The position numbers and the translations under genes are program-made. The notes beneath the pieces were generated by a model. The model did not search any database and was not told the origin of the DNA. It worked only from the letters and a program-made list of their open reading frames with translations. Below, in pieces: positions 17,967-27,727 of a stretch of 64,000 bases of DNA. This DNA is from Ignisphaera sp. (lineage in GTDB: Archaea > Thermoproteota > Thermoprotei_A > Sulfolobales > Ignisphaeraceae), in assembly GCA_038735125.1 (NCBI GenBank), contig JAVYNU010000008.1:32272-96271 (forward strand), given 5' to 3'. The first letter of the stretch is position 1; each line of letters opens with the position of its first letter.

Positions 17967-18949
17967 TGGATTTGGAGGCTCTGGATCTAATATTAGAATC
18001 CCTTATCTATCCAGGGCTTGTCACAACAATATTTTTCATAGTGTTTACACAGTGGATAGCTAGGAAACTGTCTGCTAGAATAATGTATAGGAGGGGGCCG
18101 GTATATGCAGGCCCAGCCGGCTTTCTCCAGCCGCTTGCTGATCTATTTAAGCTTGTGCTTAAGAGGGATCTTGTAAACAGGTATTCCATGGGTGTAAGCC
18201 CAGTTGTGTTAGTTTCAATTGCAACGGGGTTCATAGTTGTTGCACAGCTGTTTCTCCCCGTAGCCTATAGACCTATATACTCATCTTTCGATGTTATTGC
18301 ATTGCTCTACTTTTTGCTGTTGGCACCATTTGCACTAGCCTATCTAGCTGCTGGGCATCCAAATCCCTATACAACTATAGGTGTTGCCAGATACCTAGCA
18401 ATATTGTTTGTCGCTGAACCCGCATTTGCAATTAGTGTTCTGGTGCCTGTGCTGATAGCTTCTCAAAGGTTTGGCACTGAATATAGTATATATGGAACTA
18501 GTGTTGTATCTCATCTTCTTTGGGCCGTGGATCCATTTAAAACAATCGCAATGATTTTATCTGCCATTGCAGGCTTCATATCAATGTTTGCCATCCTAGG
18601 TCTAAAGCCTTTTGATGCTCCGGAAGCTGAATCAGAGATTTACTGGGGTATGTTCACAGAGGTTGGGGGGCCTAGACTGGCACTAGCATTTTTCATGAAG
18701 TTTGCTGAGAGGATACTATTCCCAATGATATATGCAGCGCTTTTTCTGGGGGGTGTGTGGCCTACAAACTCATTTAACTGGTTTGCAAATGCATTGACGG
18801 TATATCTAAAGACTCTCATAGTGTTTGTAGCTACTGTTGTTGTAGACTCTATATTGCCGAGGTATAGACCGGACCAAGCCGTTTCATTCATACTGAAATA
18901 TATTTATCCAATGTCTATAGCAAGCCTCTTGCTGGTGATAGTGAAGTAG
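17966..18949 (+). CDS. NuoH/MbhM-like membrane-anchor subunit
   Basis: About 327 residues, eight helices. Contains the NuoH signature segments RRGPVYAGPAGFLQPLADLFKLVLKRD and FDAPEAESEIYWGMFTEVGGPRLALAF, the acidic loop that contacts the peripheral arm. Last gene of the complex. It overlaps the previous gene in a TGATG junction. Confidence 0.93.
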   Translation: MDLEALDLILESLIYPGLVTTIFFIVFTQWIARKLSARIMYRRGPVYAGPAGFLQPLADLFKLVLKRDLVNRYSMGVSPVVLVSIATGFIVVAQLFLPVAYRPIYSSFDVIALLYFLLLAPFALAYLAAGHPNPYTTIGVARYLAILFVAEPAFAISVLVPVLIASQRFGTEYSIYGTSVVSHLLWAVDPFKTIAMILSAIAGFISMFAILGLKPFDAPEAESEIYWGMFTEVGGPRLALAFFMKFAERILFPMIYAALFLGGVWPTNSFNWFANALTVYLKTLIVFVATVVVDSILPRYRPDQAVSFILKYIYPMSIASLLLVIVK

Positions 18950-18951
18950 CT

Positions 18952-19596
18952 ATGGATGTTGGGAAGCCATCTTATGTTGTATTCGATGAGAATGTTATTA
19001 AATATGATCAGTGGTTTGACAGAAACAGAATTGTTTATGAAAACGAGATTTCTCTTTTCAGAAAGTTCTTTCCATGCAGAAGACCATGTATTGAGATAGG
19101 TGTTGGCACAGGTAGATTTGCCCAGCCACTAGATGTAGAGATTGGTCTAGACCCATCTGTAGAGGCGTTGAAGATAGCCCACAGAAGAGGTGTTCTTGTA
19201 GCCTCGGGCTTTGGAGAGATGACCCCATTTAGAAGCGAGAGCTTTTCAACGGTATACATAATAGTGACACTATGCTTTGTCGAAAACCCGCATAAGGTAT
19301 TGGAAGAGGCTGTAAGGGTGTTGAAGAAGGGTGGGAGGCTAGTGGTATGCATAATACCATTGGATTCGTCACTTGGTTTGACATACCATAGAAAGAAGAT
19401 AACAAAAGAGAGTGTATTCTATAGCTACGCCACATTCTATACAAAAAGCCAGTTGGTAGAAATGCTGACAAGTCTAAACCTAAGGATACTGAGAGTTGCA
19501 AACACACTAACAAAAACAGGCTTGGAGCCTGTCGCCGAAGAGCCTGTCGAGGGTGATAAAGGGTCTTTTGTATGCTATGAAGCGGCAAAGGAATGA
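18952..19596 (+). CDS. SAM-dependent methyltransferase
   Basis: 214 residues of class I Rossmann methyltransferase. Motif I is CIEIGVGTGRFAQPL, motif II is EIGLDPS, and the post-motif FSTVYIIVTLCFVENPHKVLEEAVRVLKKGGRLVV is typical of Methyltransf_11. Substrate unknown. It follows the NuoH-like gene by two bases and may be co-transcribed, but no functional link to the complex is evident. Confidence 0.88.
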   Translation: MDVGKPSYVVFDENVIKYDQWFDRNRIVYENEISLFRKFFPCRRPCIEIGVGTGRFAQPLDVEIGLDPSVEALKIAHRRGVLVASGFGEMTPFRSESFSTVYIIVTLCFVENPHKVLEEAVRVLKKGGRLVVCIIPLDSSLGLTYHRKKITKESVFYSYATFYTKSQLVEMLTSLNLRILRVANTLTKTGLEPVAEEPVEGDKGSFVCYEAAKE

Positions 19597-19684
19597 GTTT
19601 TTATGAGCTATGCAAAACTTTTTAGCTAAGTATGGACACAGTAATGGTGAAGAGCACATTGAGTAATTTTTGCGGTGCCAACAC

Positions 19685-21139
19685 TTGCCAAACTACCTCG
19701 TTACTGTGTCTGGCGAGGCTATACTCAAGTCTAGTAGGTCTAGGCCAAAGTTTTTCAATGCTCTGATTAGAAACATCTCCGACGCTGTTTCGAGAGCTGG
19801 TGGCAGGGTAATTAGCATTGATGTTGTCGAGGCTAAGATACATCTTGTAACAGATGTCGATGCTATCGACGCTATTTCCAGGGTTTTTGGGGTCTATAGA
19901 GTTGGCAGAGTTCTTGTATACGAGTTTAGGGATCTAAGCGACTTGACTAGGTGGGTAGCAGAGAACTCCAAGGACGTTGTTGTGGGGAGAAGATTCGCTG
20001 TAAGGGTTAAGAGAAGCGGTGTTCACAGCTTCACATCGATTGATGTTGCCAGGGAGGTTGGGGCTCTTCTCAAACCGTTTTCATCTGGTGTTGATCTAGA
20101 TAACCCAGAGGTTGTTGTTGAGGTAGAGGTGAGGGGCTCGAAAGCCTTTCTTTATAGAGACTCTGTCAAAGGGCCTGGCGGTCTCCCAACAGGGGTTGAG
20201 GGAAGGGCCCTTGTGCTCTTCTCAGGGGGCTTCGACTCCCCCGTAGCAGCTTGGTACACTGCTAGAAGAGGTGTTGAGATAGGCTTTCTACATTTCATAC
20301 TAGGGCCTCTAGAATCAACATACAATGCATTTGTTGTTGCCAAGAAACTGTCTTTCGATTGGCTCTATGGCTACAGGCCGAAGTTCATAGCGATAGACTT
20401 TAGAGATGTTGTGAAGGAGATTGTGGAGAAGGTTGATTGGAGCTATAGACAGGTTGTCCTAAGAGCTCTAATGTATTTAGCCGCATCAAAGATAGTTGAG
20501 GAGCTTGGCTACGACGCTATTGTAACTGGCGAGTCTCTTGGTCAGGCATCTAGCCAAACACTCAAGAATATAGCGGCTATAGAGAGCTGCATAAGAATGT
20601 CTAAACCTATTCTAAGACCTTTGATATCATTTGATAAGGAGGAGATTATAGAGTTGTCAAGGAGGCTCGGACTATATGAGTTGTCTTCAAAGGTTGTTGA
20701 GGCTTGTGCAATAGCTCCATCAAAGGTGGTGACAGCTGCAACATCTGATGGTCTATCTAAGAGGCTTGGATCTATAGATATGAAAGTTGTTGAGGAAGCA
20801 TTGAAGAAGAGGATAATTGTTAGTGTGTTAGAAGCCAGGTCTGAGGATGTGATTCCAGAAACAGATATAGAAATAGATTTTATACCAAGCAATGCGCTGA
20901 TTATTGATGCTAGGAAGGAGACTGGCGTAGGCGAATTGCCTATAGGTAATGCTATACCTCTTAACAAGGTAGATTTTAGTAGCATCCCCCCAGACAAGCC
21001 AATAATCATCATATGTGATACAGGTGGTCTAAGCTACATAATTGCGAAAGAACTTAGGGAAAAAGGCTTTAAGGCCTATAGTCTTCGCGGCGGAGCAAAG
21101 GCTTGCAAAGTTTTTGCAGAAAATTCCAAGACTACTTAA
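19685..21139 (+). CDS. thiI: ThiI: tRNA 4-thiouridine/thiamine sulfurtransferase with rhodanese domain
   Basis: About 484 residues: ferredoxin-like/THUMP N-terminus (1-165), PP-loop ATP pyrophosphatase domain with SGGFDSPVAAW, and a C-terminal rhodanese-like domain whose active-site loop IIICDTGGLS carries the cysteine persulfide site. ThiI adenylates U8 of tRNA and transfers sulfur; in some archaea it also serves thiazole synthesis. TTG 19685 has GGTG seven bases upstream and begins where the family begins (MPNYLVTVSGEAILKS). TTG 19670 is the longer alternative. Confidence 0.92.
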   Translation: MPNYLVTVSGEAILKSSRSRPKFFNALIRNISDAVSRAGGRVISIDVVEAKIHLVTDVDAIDAISRVFGVYRVGRVLVYEFRDLSDLTRWVAENSKDVVVGRRFAVRVKRSGVHSFTSIDVAREVGALLKPFSSGVDLDNPEVVVEVEVRGSKAFLYRDSVKGPGGLPTGVEGRALVLFSGGFDSPVAAWYTARRGVEIGFLHFILGPLESTYNAFVVAKKLSFDWLYGYRPKFIAIDFRDVVKEIVEKVDWSYRQVVLRALMYLAASKIVEELGYDAIVTGESLGQASSQTLKNIAAIESCIRMSKPILRPLISFDKEEIIELSRRLGLYELSSKVVEACAIAPSKVVTAATSDGLSKRLGSIDMKVVEEALKKRIIVSVLEARSEDVIPETDIEIDFIPSNALIIDARKETGVGELPIGNAIPLNKVDFSSIPPDKPIIIICDTGGLSYIIAKELREKGFKAYSLRGGAKACKVFAENSKTT

Positions 21140-22163
21140 TCAATCTCCATGTTCTGTTTGAGCGGCTCCTCGCAATAGTTATCTCAACACCGCTTGCCCT
21201 AGGCTCTGCAACAAAACTCTCTATCCTATACCCCCTCCACTTAGCCTCTTTAGTAATGCTATTTGCAACTCCGAGAGCTTTTCTATAGTGATATGGATAG
21301 ATGCCGTATACCATGGGCCCCCAGATGCTCTGACCAACACCTATCAGACCATGCCTAGCCATTATGTCCATCACACCTTTCGCTTCTTCACATTGTATCG
21401 AAGTTTCCAGCACCTTCTCAAGATTCTCTATAACCATTCTCTGAAACTTTGTGAGGGCAACTGCGAATGTTCCAAGATCTTTTCTGGCTATCGATGGCAA
21501 TATATATAGCATGAGCGTTTTATAGAACTCTAGCTGTGTATCTTTTGGAAGTGGCACTGGTTTTTCAAGGAGCTTGTCATGATTATTCAAGCCACATCCC
21601 TTCGCATTTTTGATTATAGAGACCACAAATATCCATCCCTTCGGAATCCTTTGTCTATATATCGGATATGGAACATCGTCTACGTTGGAGGGAGGACTTA
21701 CCACACCTTCTGATGAAACCACCCTTCCAGAATCAACTATAAAACCACCGAGCTCAAAGGCGGCTATGCCAATGCCTGAGTACTTGCCTCTACCAAGCTT
21801 AAATGCGACATCCCTAATCTCGAGTCCAAGGTCGTATAGAAGAGAGACAGCATAACCTATTGCTAGTGCTAGTTGTGTTGTTGAACCAAGTCCAACATGT
21901 CTAGGATAAGCCTCTAGAACCTCTACACTGAACCCTTTTACCCCTAGACCATCCCTAACAGCATTAACAACATCAGAAACATCAATATTTGTTCTATTAT
22001 CCACCTTAATCTCTTCAGACTCAGAAACCCTCACAATGATTCTGGGGTTGTCGATGGCTATTCCAACCCCACCCCAAGCAATATTATCATCTAGAAAATT
22101 GTAGAAGCCGAAGTGAATTCTAGCAGAAGATACTATGGTGACACTACGCATAGACTCTCCCAA
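21132..22163 (-). CDS. Beta-ribofuranosylaminobenzene 5'-phosphate synthase (GHMP family)
   Basis: 343 residues. The N-terminus SSARIHFGFYNF with WGGVGIAIDNPRI is characteristic of beta-RFAP synthase, and GLGSTTQLALAIG is the GHMP nucleotide-binding motif variant. The enzyme joins p-aminobenzoate or p-hydroxybenzoate to PRPP with loss of CO2, the first committed step of methanopterin-type C1 carriers used by many crenarchaea. It converges with thiI (8-base overlap at the ends) and is divergent from queT. The start may be ATG 22151 (MRSVTIVSSARIHFGF). Confidence 0.88.
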   Translation of the reverse strand: MGESMRSVTIVSSARIHFGFYNFLDDNIAWGGVGIAIDNPRIIVRVSESEEIKVDNRTNIDVSDVVNAVRDGLGVKGFSVEVLEAYPRHVGLGSTTQLALAIGYAVSLLYDLGLEIRDVAFKLGRGKYSGIGIAAFELGGFIVDSGRVVSSEGVVSPPSNVDDVPYPIYRQRIPKGWIFVVSIIKNAKGCGLNNHDKLLEKPVPLPKDTQLEFYKTLMLYILPSIARKDLGTFAVALTKFQRMVIENLEKVLETSIQCEEAKGVMDIMARHGLIGVGQSIWGPMVYGIYPYHYRKALGVANSITKEAKWRGYRIESFVAEPRASGVEITIARSRSNRTWRLIK

Positions 22164-22245
22164 ACTAATTCTAAAAATTTTAGAGTTATTTCAGTTTATC
22201 TAACCATACATAGGCATGTAGATAAAACACTTTTTATGTTGGCCT

Positions 22246-22773
22246 ATGCAATTTCCCATTAGATCCTATATGCAGTACAAGATATCTTTGAAACTTATTA
22301 CGGCAATAGTGATTGCAGCAACATACTCATCTTTAGTCATAGTGCTACAGTTTATTAGCTTTGGCCCAATCCAGATTAGAGTAGCCGACATGCTATCTCC
22401 TATAACCTATGTCACAGGATTTGAGGGTGTTCTTGGCCTGACTCTAGGCACATTAATCGGAAATTTTGTATCGCCTTATGGGATTCTTGATATGGTTATA
22501 GGTACTCTATGCACATTTGTTTTCAGCTCTATAAACTGGTTGCTTGGCAGGGTCTTTGGATATAGAAAATGGCTGCTACCTGTAGTAGCATTGGTGGACG
22601 CTCTTGTTGTAGGGATATTCATAGGGGTTATCCTACTTGGCGTTGTATACAATGCTGGCGAGCCCATATACCTATTCGCTTTGCTGACAGGCGAAAACCT
22701 CGTAGCCACCATGCCTGGAGCTCTCCTGCTTGTTCCACTCATTAGAAAATACTACCAGAGGTTAGTGAAGTAA
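22246..22773 (+). CDS. QueT-like S component for queuosine/archaeosine precursor uptake
   Basis: 175 residues, about six helices, with the QueT-family stretch SFGPIQIRVADMLSPITYVTGFEGVLGLTLGTLIGNFVSPYG and SSINWLLGR. It is the substrate-binding half of an ECF transporter whose ATPase and EcfT genes follow. With queC directly downstream (convergent), the likely cargo is a 7-deazaguanine precursor of archaeosine. An AT box (CTTTTTATG) sits about 18 bases before the ATG. Confidence 0.85.
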   Translation: MQFPIRSYMQYKISLKLITAIVIAATYSSLVIVLQFISFGPIQIRVADMLSPITYVTGFEGVLGLTLGTLIGNFVSPYGILDMVIGTLCTFVFSSINWLLGRVFGYRKWLLPVVALVDALVVGIFIGVILLGVVYNAGEPIYLFALLTGENLVATMPGALLLVPLIRKYYQRLVK

Positions 22774-22854
22774 ATTGTTAAGAGGCTGTCTATAGTAATA
22801 CCTCTATCAGCTTTTAAGCAAAGAATTTCCTGCCTTAGTGAATAGGTGGTTTAA

Positions 22855-23592
22855 TTGATTATAGAGGCTAGGAACCTTAGGGTTTCTTTCAACAGCATCG
22901 AGATATTGAGGGGCATTTCAATAGTTTTTGATAGTGGTGTCCACATTGTATTGGGTAGGAATGGAGCTGGCAAAACAACTTTTTTGAGGGCTTTGGCCAA
23001 TCTAGTGAGGTTCGATGGTGATGTGCTTGCTGGGGGTAGGAGCGTTAAGAAGATGAGTAGAAAAGAGATAGCTATGCTGATTGGGTATTGCTGGCAAAAT
23101 CCATACTATGGCTTTGTAGAGGCAACTGTAGAGGATGAGATAAAGGCTATCACTAGGATACTTGGGGTTTCAGGTGATTGGAGAATAGTCGAGCTTCTAG
23201 TGCCTAGAGAGTACATGGATAGAGATCCATCGACACTTAGCGGTGGAGAGGCTAAAAGGGTTTCTATGGCCTCTATACTAGTTGCAGACCAGCCCATATG
23301 GCTTCTAGACGAGCCGTTCACATATCTTGATAGAGATGGTGTTGAAGCTGTTGCCAACCTCATCGACTATGGGAGGAGAAGGGGGAAGACAATAATTGTT
23401 ACACTCCACGAGATATTCTACGCCAATCTCATAAAGCCAGACACATATGCAATCATAGATGGTGGCACAATAAAGTTTTTTGGTAGGTGGAGCAGTCTCA
23501 GCGATGATGAGCTGGTCAAAGCGGGTTTAGTGCCAAGGGGTGTGATATGTGATACTCTCTGTGGTCCAAGAGGTCTTGGGGTACAGGGTTAA
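22855..23592 (+). CDS. ECF transporter ATPase, queT-associated
   Basis: 245 residues, a single ABC domain: Walker A GRNGAGKTTFLR, Q-loop, signature LSGGEAKRVSMAS, Walker B PIWLLDEPFTYLD and H-loop VTLHE. The start is TTG 22855 with GGTGG upstream. It overlaps the downstream EcfT gene by 44 bases. Confidence 0.92.
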   Translation: MIIEARNLRVSFNSIEILRGISIVFDSGVHIVLGRNGAGKTTFLRALANLVRFDGDVLAGGRSVKKMSRKEIAMLIGYCWQNPYYGFVEATVEDEIKAITRILGVSGDWRIVELLVPREYMDRDPSTLSGGEAKRVSMASILVADQPIWLLDEPFTYLDRDGVEAVANLIDYGRRRGKTIIVTLHEIFYANLIKPDTYAIIDGGTIKFFGRWSSLSDDELVKAGLVPRGVICDTLCGPRGLGVQG

Positions 23593-24124
23593 GGCACCAA
23601 GAATTGCGTTTTCAAAGTGGTTCTCAATAGCGAAGATAGTCCTGTTTATACTATCTATAGTGGTTCCAGTGGTAGCGCCAACAGCTGCTTCGCTTGGTCT
23701 CGTAACATCTCTTGTGATACTCCTAGCTGTGTTGGGGCTTAGAAGAAGCGCTGTCTACACCGTCTTCACAGCCGCAATCCTATATCTAATAATGTTTTCC
23801 ACTGCTTTTCTATTCCACGGAGACTTGGAGAGGATAACTAGGCTAACTCTGCTGGCCTCATCATCGCTATCAACAATAATACTAATAGCATCGACAACAA
23901 AGCCATCGATGCTTAGAAGGTGGCCAACTCTATATCTATTCTCAATAGTTTTTGCAAACACATTGAAAGAGGTTGTAGATATTGCAACTGTTTATAGGGC
24001 TAGGGGCTCCAGGGGGCTAAGATACGTTTTACAAGTTGTGGTGGCTTCCATAGCAATGGCTATAGCTAGGACAAGCACGCTTGTGGACTCACTAAAGGCT
24101 AGAGGGATTGAGGTCACGGAGTAG
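23549..24124 (+). CDS. EcfT-like transmembrane subunit, queT-associated
   Basis: 191 residues with about five helices and an EcfT-type C-terminal cytoplasmic helix region (TLKEVVDIATVYRARGSRGLRYVLQVVVASIAMAIARTSTLVDSLKARG) containing two A-R-G elements, the ATPase-coupling motifs. Completes a dedicated three-gene ECF transporter. Confidence 0.87.
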   Translation: MILSVVQEVLGYRVKAPRIAFSKWFSIAKIVLFILSIVVPVVAPTAASLGLVTSLVILLAVLGLRRSAVYTVFTAAILYLIMFSTAFLFHGDLERITRLTLLASSSLSTIILIASTTKPSMLRRWPTLYLFSIVFANTLKEVVDIATVYRARGSRGLRYVLQVVVASIAMAIARTSTLVDSLKARGIEVTE

Positions 24125-24138
24125 AAACATTTATTCTA

Positions 24139-24885
24139 TCACATATACTCTGTCTTGTCCTCTACCCCAGCCTCTCTAAAAGCTCTCTTTCTATTCAAAC
24201 AGCTTTCACACTTACCACAATGCTTCTCAAAACCCTGGTAACAGCTCCACGTCTCAAATATCAAGTCCCCGACAAGCTCATAGCATTTTCTTATAACATC
24301 TCTCTTCCTCATCATCTCTATGCTGGGGGTCCATATGGATACCCTAGAGGAGTACTTTCTAAAGTGGCAGATTCTAAACGCGGCCTGGAGAGAGTGGAAA
24401 CATTCTGGAGCGCAGTCTGGGTATTTAGGTCCCCAGTCTTCTGCGGGAGCAACATCATCGTATTGAGAGCCCAGAACAACAACGACATTTGTATCCTCTT
24501 CCTCTGCAACGGTGTATGCATATGCTGTTGCTATAGTCGCCATAACAACGTTTCTAATTGGCACTACAACAGAAGGTCTATACTCCTCCTCGACAGTAAC
24601 ACTCTCATCTGTTAGCTGTGTCCCCCTCCAAAGCCTCTTCATGAAAGACATGTCCAGTATATGGATCTTTTCAACTGTTCCCCAACCCCTTTCCTTTGCA
24701 ACCCTATTAACCTTGTCAACAAGTCTCTTGACAGTTTCCATCTCCCTAAACCTAGCTTTGTGTCCATAGTCAAAGTAGAGAACCTCTGCGTTGAACCCTT
24801 TTGACAACCAGAAAACCATGCTACAGAAGCTGTCTGGCCCGCCGCTAACAACAGCTATAACCTTTGTCTTCATAAACGTGGCCAC
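24139..24885 (-). CDS. queC: QueC: 7-cyano-7-deazaguanine (preQ0) synthase
   Basis: 248 residues. It has the PP-loop SGGPDSFCSMVFW near the N-terminus, then LGSQYDD in the nucleotide-binding core, and a C-terminal zinc site in SCYQGFEKHCGKCESCLNRKRAF. QueC converts 7-carboxy-7-deazaguanine to preQ0, the base inserted into archaeal tRNA for archaeosine. It faces the ecfT gene tail to tail, 14 bases apart. Confidence 0.93.
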   Translation of the reverse strand: MATFMKTKVIAVVSGGPDSFCSMVFWLSKGFNAEVLYFDYGHKARFREMETVKRLVDKVNRVAKERGWGTVEKIHILDMSFMKRLWRGTQLTDESVTVEEEYRPSVVVPIRNVVMATIATAYAYTVAEEEDTNVVVVLGSQYDDVAPAEDWGPKYPDCAPECFHSLQAAFRICHFRKYSSRVSIWTPSIEMMRKRDVIRKCYELVGDLIFETWSCYQGFEKHCGKCESCLNRKRAFREAGVEDKTEYM

Positions 24886-24933
24886 CCCAGCTGATACAGT
24901 CCTGTCTTCATGTTTAGCATAGCTTATAAAGCT

Positions 24934-26069
24934 TTATCTTTCTCTTCCCCTTGACATAACCTCGTAGCACACCTCTCCGTTTTTCTCCATAGACTTTAGA
25001 GCCTTGTAAACACCCCTTAATGTGTACTCTCCATTCTCTTTCCAAATCTCATAGGCAGTTGCAAGAGATTTCCTAGAGAGAGTCTCTATTATACGGCTCT
25101 TCAATAAACTGTGCCTCCCACTCCTCACAACATGTTTTATCCCGCCACTGAGTATAGCTATAGAATTGCCTATGTTCTCAGCTATGTAGTAGATTATAGC
25201 TGATATCGGCTTGGCTTTGATACCCCTTTGGGCAAGCGTTTTCAGCGCTTCGTATATCTCTTCATCAGATATCCTAACAGTTTTTATCTCCTGGCTTAGC
25301 CTAAGCAGATCCGGGGTATTCTGTGACCCTGCAAGAACAGCTACAATGCTGTAGCTTGTGTCGAACCCTGCTTTCCTCAGATCCTGAATACCCTTTAGAA
25401 TTGAGTATGCAAGCAAACCCGTTTCAGTTGGAACCACAATATTTTCTACCCTAGTATTAGATTCATAGACTTCGAAGACTATTGTCTTGAGCCCCTCAAC
25501 AGTCAATGGATTGAAGTAGCTGATGTAGATAAGGCTGTCTCCCCCTGCACTGCAAAGACGTGTTCTTCGCCAATCCAATGTTTTTCGACGCAAAATACAT
25601 TAGATCATCTACTAAAACTTCAAAGAGGTTTTGTATCTAGACAGAGATTCTATTAGAGCCAATAGCATGCTCCATATAGTACACAACAGATTTTGTGAAA
25701 TCTTCAACATATTGAACAATAAACGACTTGTTGATGGCGTTGCCAAGACTCATAACATGCGATACTATGACTGCTGAAGCGCGATCTGCGTAGGAGCCCG
25801 TTGGATTCCTAGACTCATCTTTGATCAGAACGCCCTCGATTTTGTATATGGGTGTTAGAGCCTCGCCTAAGGAAAATTCTTTTCCAAAAGATGGTAGGAG
25901 GAATGAATATCTCCAAACACCAGTTAGCATAGTCAACCTTGAACACAGGGTTTTCATAGTCTATAACGAGAAGACCTCCGCATACTGGGCAAGAGCATGT
26001 AGAAGGGGTTTCACGAAAAACAGCTTTGCAGTTTATGCATCGGAAAAAGTAGTTTTTTCCATTGCTCAC
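24934..26069 (-). pseudogene. Threonine-synthase-like protein with winged-helix C-terminus, frame broken
   Basis: Three frames together encode one protein. Frame 1 (from 26069) gives a zinc-ribbon N-terminus with CINC and CSCPVCGG. Frame 2 (about 25930-25545) gives GVWRYSFLLPSF, then SLGEALTPIY and NPTGSYADRAS. Frame 3 (about 25545-24934) gives NPLTVEGLKTIVFEVY and the fold's C-terminal half, then about 60 residues resembling a winged helix (SLLKSRIIETLSRKSLATAYEIW). Defects are a shift near 25930, an in-frame TAG at 25637-25639 and a shift in a G5 run near 25540. The PLP-binding lysine (GSxKDR in threonine synthase) is alanine (GSYADR), so the ancestor was probably not a catalyst. It starts on the last base of pdxT, so the order is pdxS-pdxT-this gene. 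Confidence 0.75.
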
Positions 26070-26666
26070 TACCTCTTCACCAAGCCAATGAAGTATCTAT
26101 ACACCTTGTCATCTCCTGTGATCTCGGGGCAGAAGGTTAATGCGATTAGATTTCCCTGCTTTGCTGCAACACCGATTTTACCTGTCAGCGGGCGTTCTAT
26201 ATATCCTGTTATCCTGGCCTCGTTCCAAGCCTCGACTATTCCAGGAGCTCTAATGAAAGCTGCAATAACATCTCCTATCTCGTCGATGTATACCCTGGCA
26301 ACAAAGCTGTTTTTCTGGCGCCCGAAAATATTTCTGATTACGTTTATATCCATTAGTTCGAGTGTTGGCTGATTGGTCTCCCCCAAGACCCTGTCGGAAA
26401 CCTTTTTTAGCCATTACTATAGCCCCTGCGCAGGTGCCCATAACCGGTGAGCCACTTCTTGCAAATTCTCTGACTGCATCAACCATTCCCTTTATCAACA
26501 TTAGTTTTCCTATTGTTGTAGACTCTCCCCCAGGTATTATCAAAGCATCTATGTTTCTCAGATCACTTGGTGTTTTAACATATTGCACTTCTATCCCCAG
26601 CCCCTTCAGCGCCTGGTAGTGCTCTAGGTAATCTCCTTGCAGTGCTAGGACACCTACCCTAGCCAC
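26069..26666 (-). pseudogene. pdxT: PdxT, glutaminase subunit of PLP synthase, with a frameshift
   Basis: The N-terminal part (VGVLALQGDYLEHYQALKGLG, PGGESTTIGKL, catalytic MGTCAGAI) lies in one frame. The rest (GETNQPTLELMDINVIRNIFGRQKNSFVARVYI to the end, with FCPEIT near the C-terminus) is in another. The switch falls in a G5 run at about 26379-26383: one G fewer restores GLGETNQPTLELMDI. The usual C-terminal FHPE histidine is FCPE here (LTFCPEITGD), which would remove the catalytic His of the triad. PdxT feeds ammonia to PdxS, whose gene ends three bases upstream. Decay and a sequencing error are both possible. Confidence 0.85.
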
Positions 26667-26669
26667 CCT

Positions 26670-27707
26670 CTACTCACCTCTAATCTGCATCAGCTCCTCT
26701 GGTCTCAGCTTCCTAATATCGATTCCAGTCATAGACACCTTTTCAGAGACCATTTTCTGTGTCTCAACAACAGTCTCTGGGTCATCGTAGAATGATGTAG
26801 CCAAGACTATTGCTCTCGCCCTCGCCTCTGGGTCACCACTCTTGAATATGCCTGAACCGACAAAAATGCCGTCGGCTCCAAGCCACATCATGAGTGCAGC
26901 ATCAGCTGGTGTGGCTATGCCACCTGCGGCAAAGTTTACCACAGGTAGCCTGCCGAGTCTTGCTGTAAGCAATGCTAGTTCATATGGGACCTTATTCTCT
27001 TTGGCGTAGACCCAGATAGCCTCGTAGTCTCCAGCCATATAATATCCTCTAAGCGTTGCGATATCCCTGTTAACAAGCTTCATATGCTTAACAGCCTCGG
27101 CCACATTACCTGTTCCCGGCTCCCCCTTTGTCCTAATCATCGATGCCCCCTCGTATATTCTCCTCAAGGCCTCTGGCAAGTTTCTAGCCCCATTTACGAA
27201 GGGTGTTTTGAAAGCCCATTTATCTATATGGGCCTTTTCATCAACTGGCGTCAAAACCTCACTTTCATCTATCAAGTCAACCCCTATCTCCTCGAGCAAC
27301 CTAGCCTCCTCAGCATGTCCAATTCTGCACTTTGCTGAAACAGGAATTGTTATAGAGTTCATAACAGCTTCTACGACCTTCAAATCAGCTGTTCTAGTTA
27401 CACCACCAGCTGCTCTAATATCGTATGGAAGCTTATCCAGAACCATTACGCCAACAGCACCAGCATCCTCAGCTATAGCAGCTTGCTTCTCGTTGGTGAC
27501 ATCCATTATAACTCCCCCCTTAAGCATAGATACAAAGCCGTATCTAACAAGTGGGGTTCCCTCTCTAATGGGTATTACCTCTAGACCCTCCTCCCTGGCC
27601 CTATCCCTCAGCTCAAGCAGACCATATATGAGATCCCTAAGTTTCTCAAGCCAAATATACGAATCTACCAACTTCAATGCAAACCAACCCAGAGCTGTCG
27701 TTGACAT
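26670..27707 (-). CDS. pdxS: PdxS: pyridoxal 5'-phosphate synthase, synthase subunit
   Basis: 345 residues from ATG 27707 ([12 protein letters not shown]). Family hallmarks: [13 protein letters not shown], the Schiff-base lysine segment [50 protein letters not shown], and the glycine-rich phosphate site [23 protein letters not shown] with [16 protein letters not shown]. It makes PLP from ribulose/ribose-5-P, glyceraldehyde-3-P and ammonia. Extension to 27761 would run through the promoter palindrome TGAACGTTCA, so it is rejected. The N-terminus is about 25 residues longer than usual before the barrel. Confidence 0.94.
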   Translation of the reverse strand: MSTTALGWFALKLVDSYIWLEKLRDLIYGLLELRDRAREEGLEVIPIREGTPLVRYGFVSMLKGGVIMDVTNEKQAAIAEDAGAVGVMVLDKLPYDIRAAGGVTRTADLKVVEAVMNSITIPVSAKCRIGHAEEARLLEEIGVDLIDESEVLTPVDEKAHIDKWAFKTPFVNGARNLPEALRRIYEGASMIRTKGEPGTGNVAEAVKHMKLVNRDIATLRGYYMAGDYEAIWVYAKENKVPYELALLTARLGRLPVVNFAAGGIATPADAALMMWLGADGIFVGSGIFKSGDPEARARAIVLATSFYDDPETVVETQKMVSEKVSMTGIDIRKLRPEELMQIRGE

Positions 27708-27727
27708 GGTTATGAATAATAAAATTT

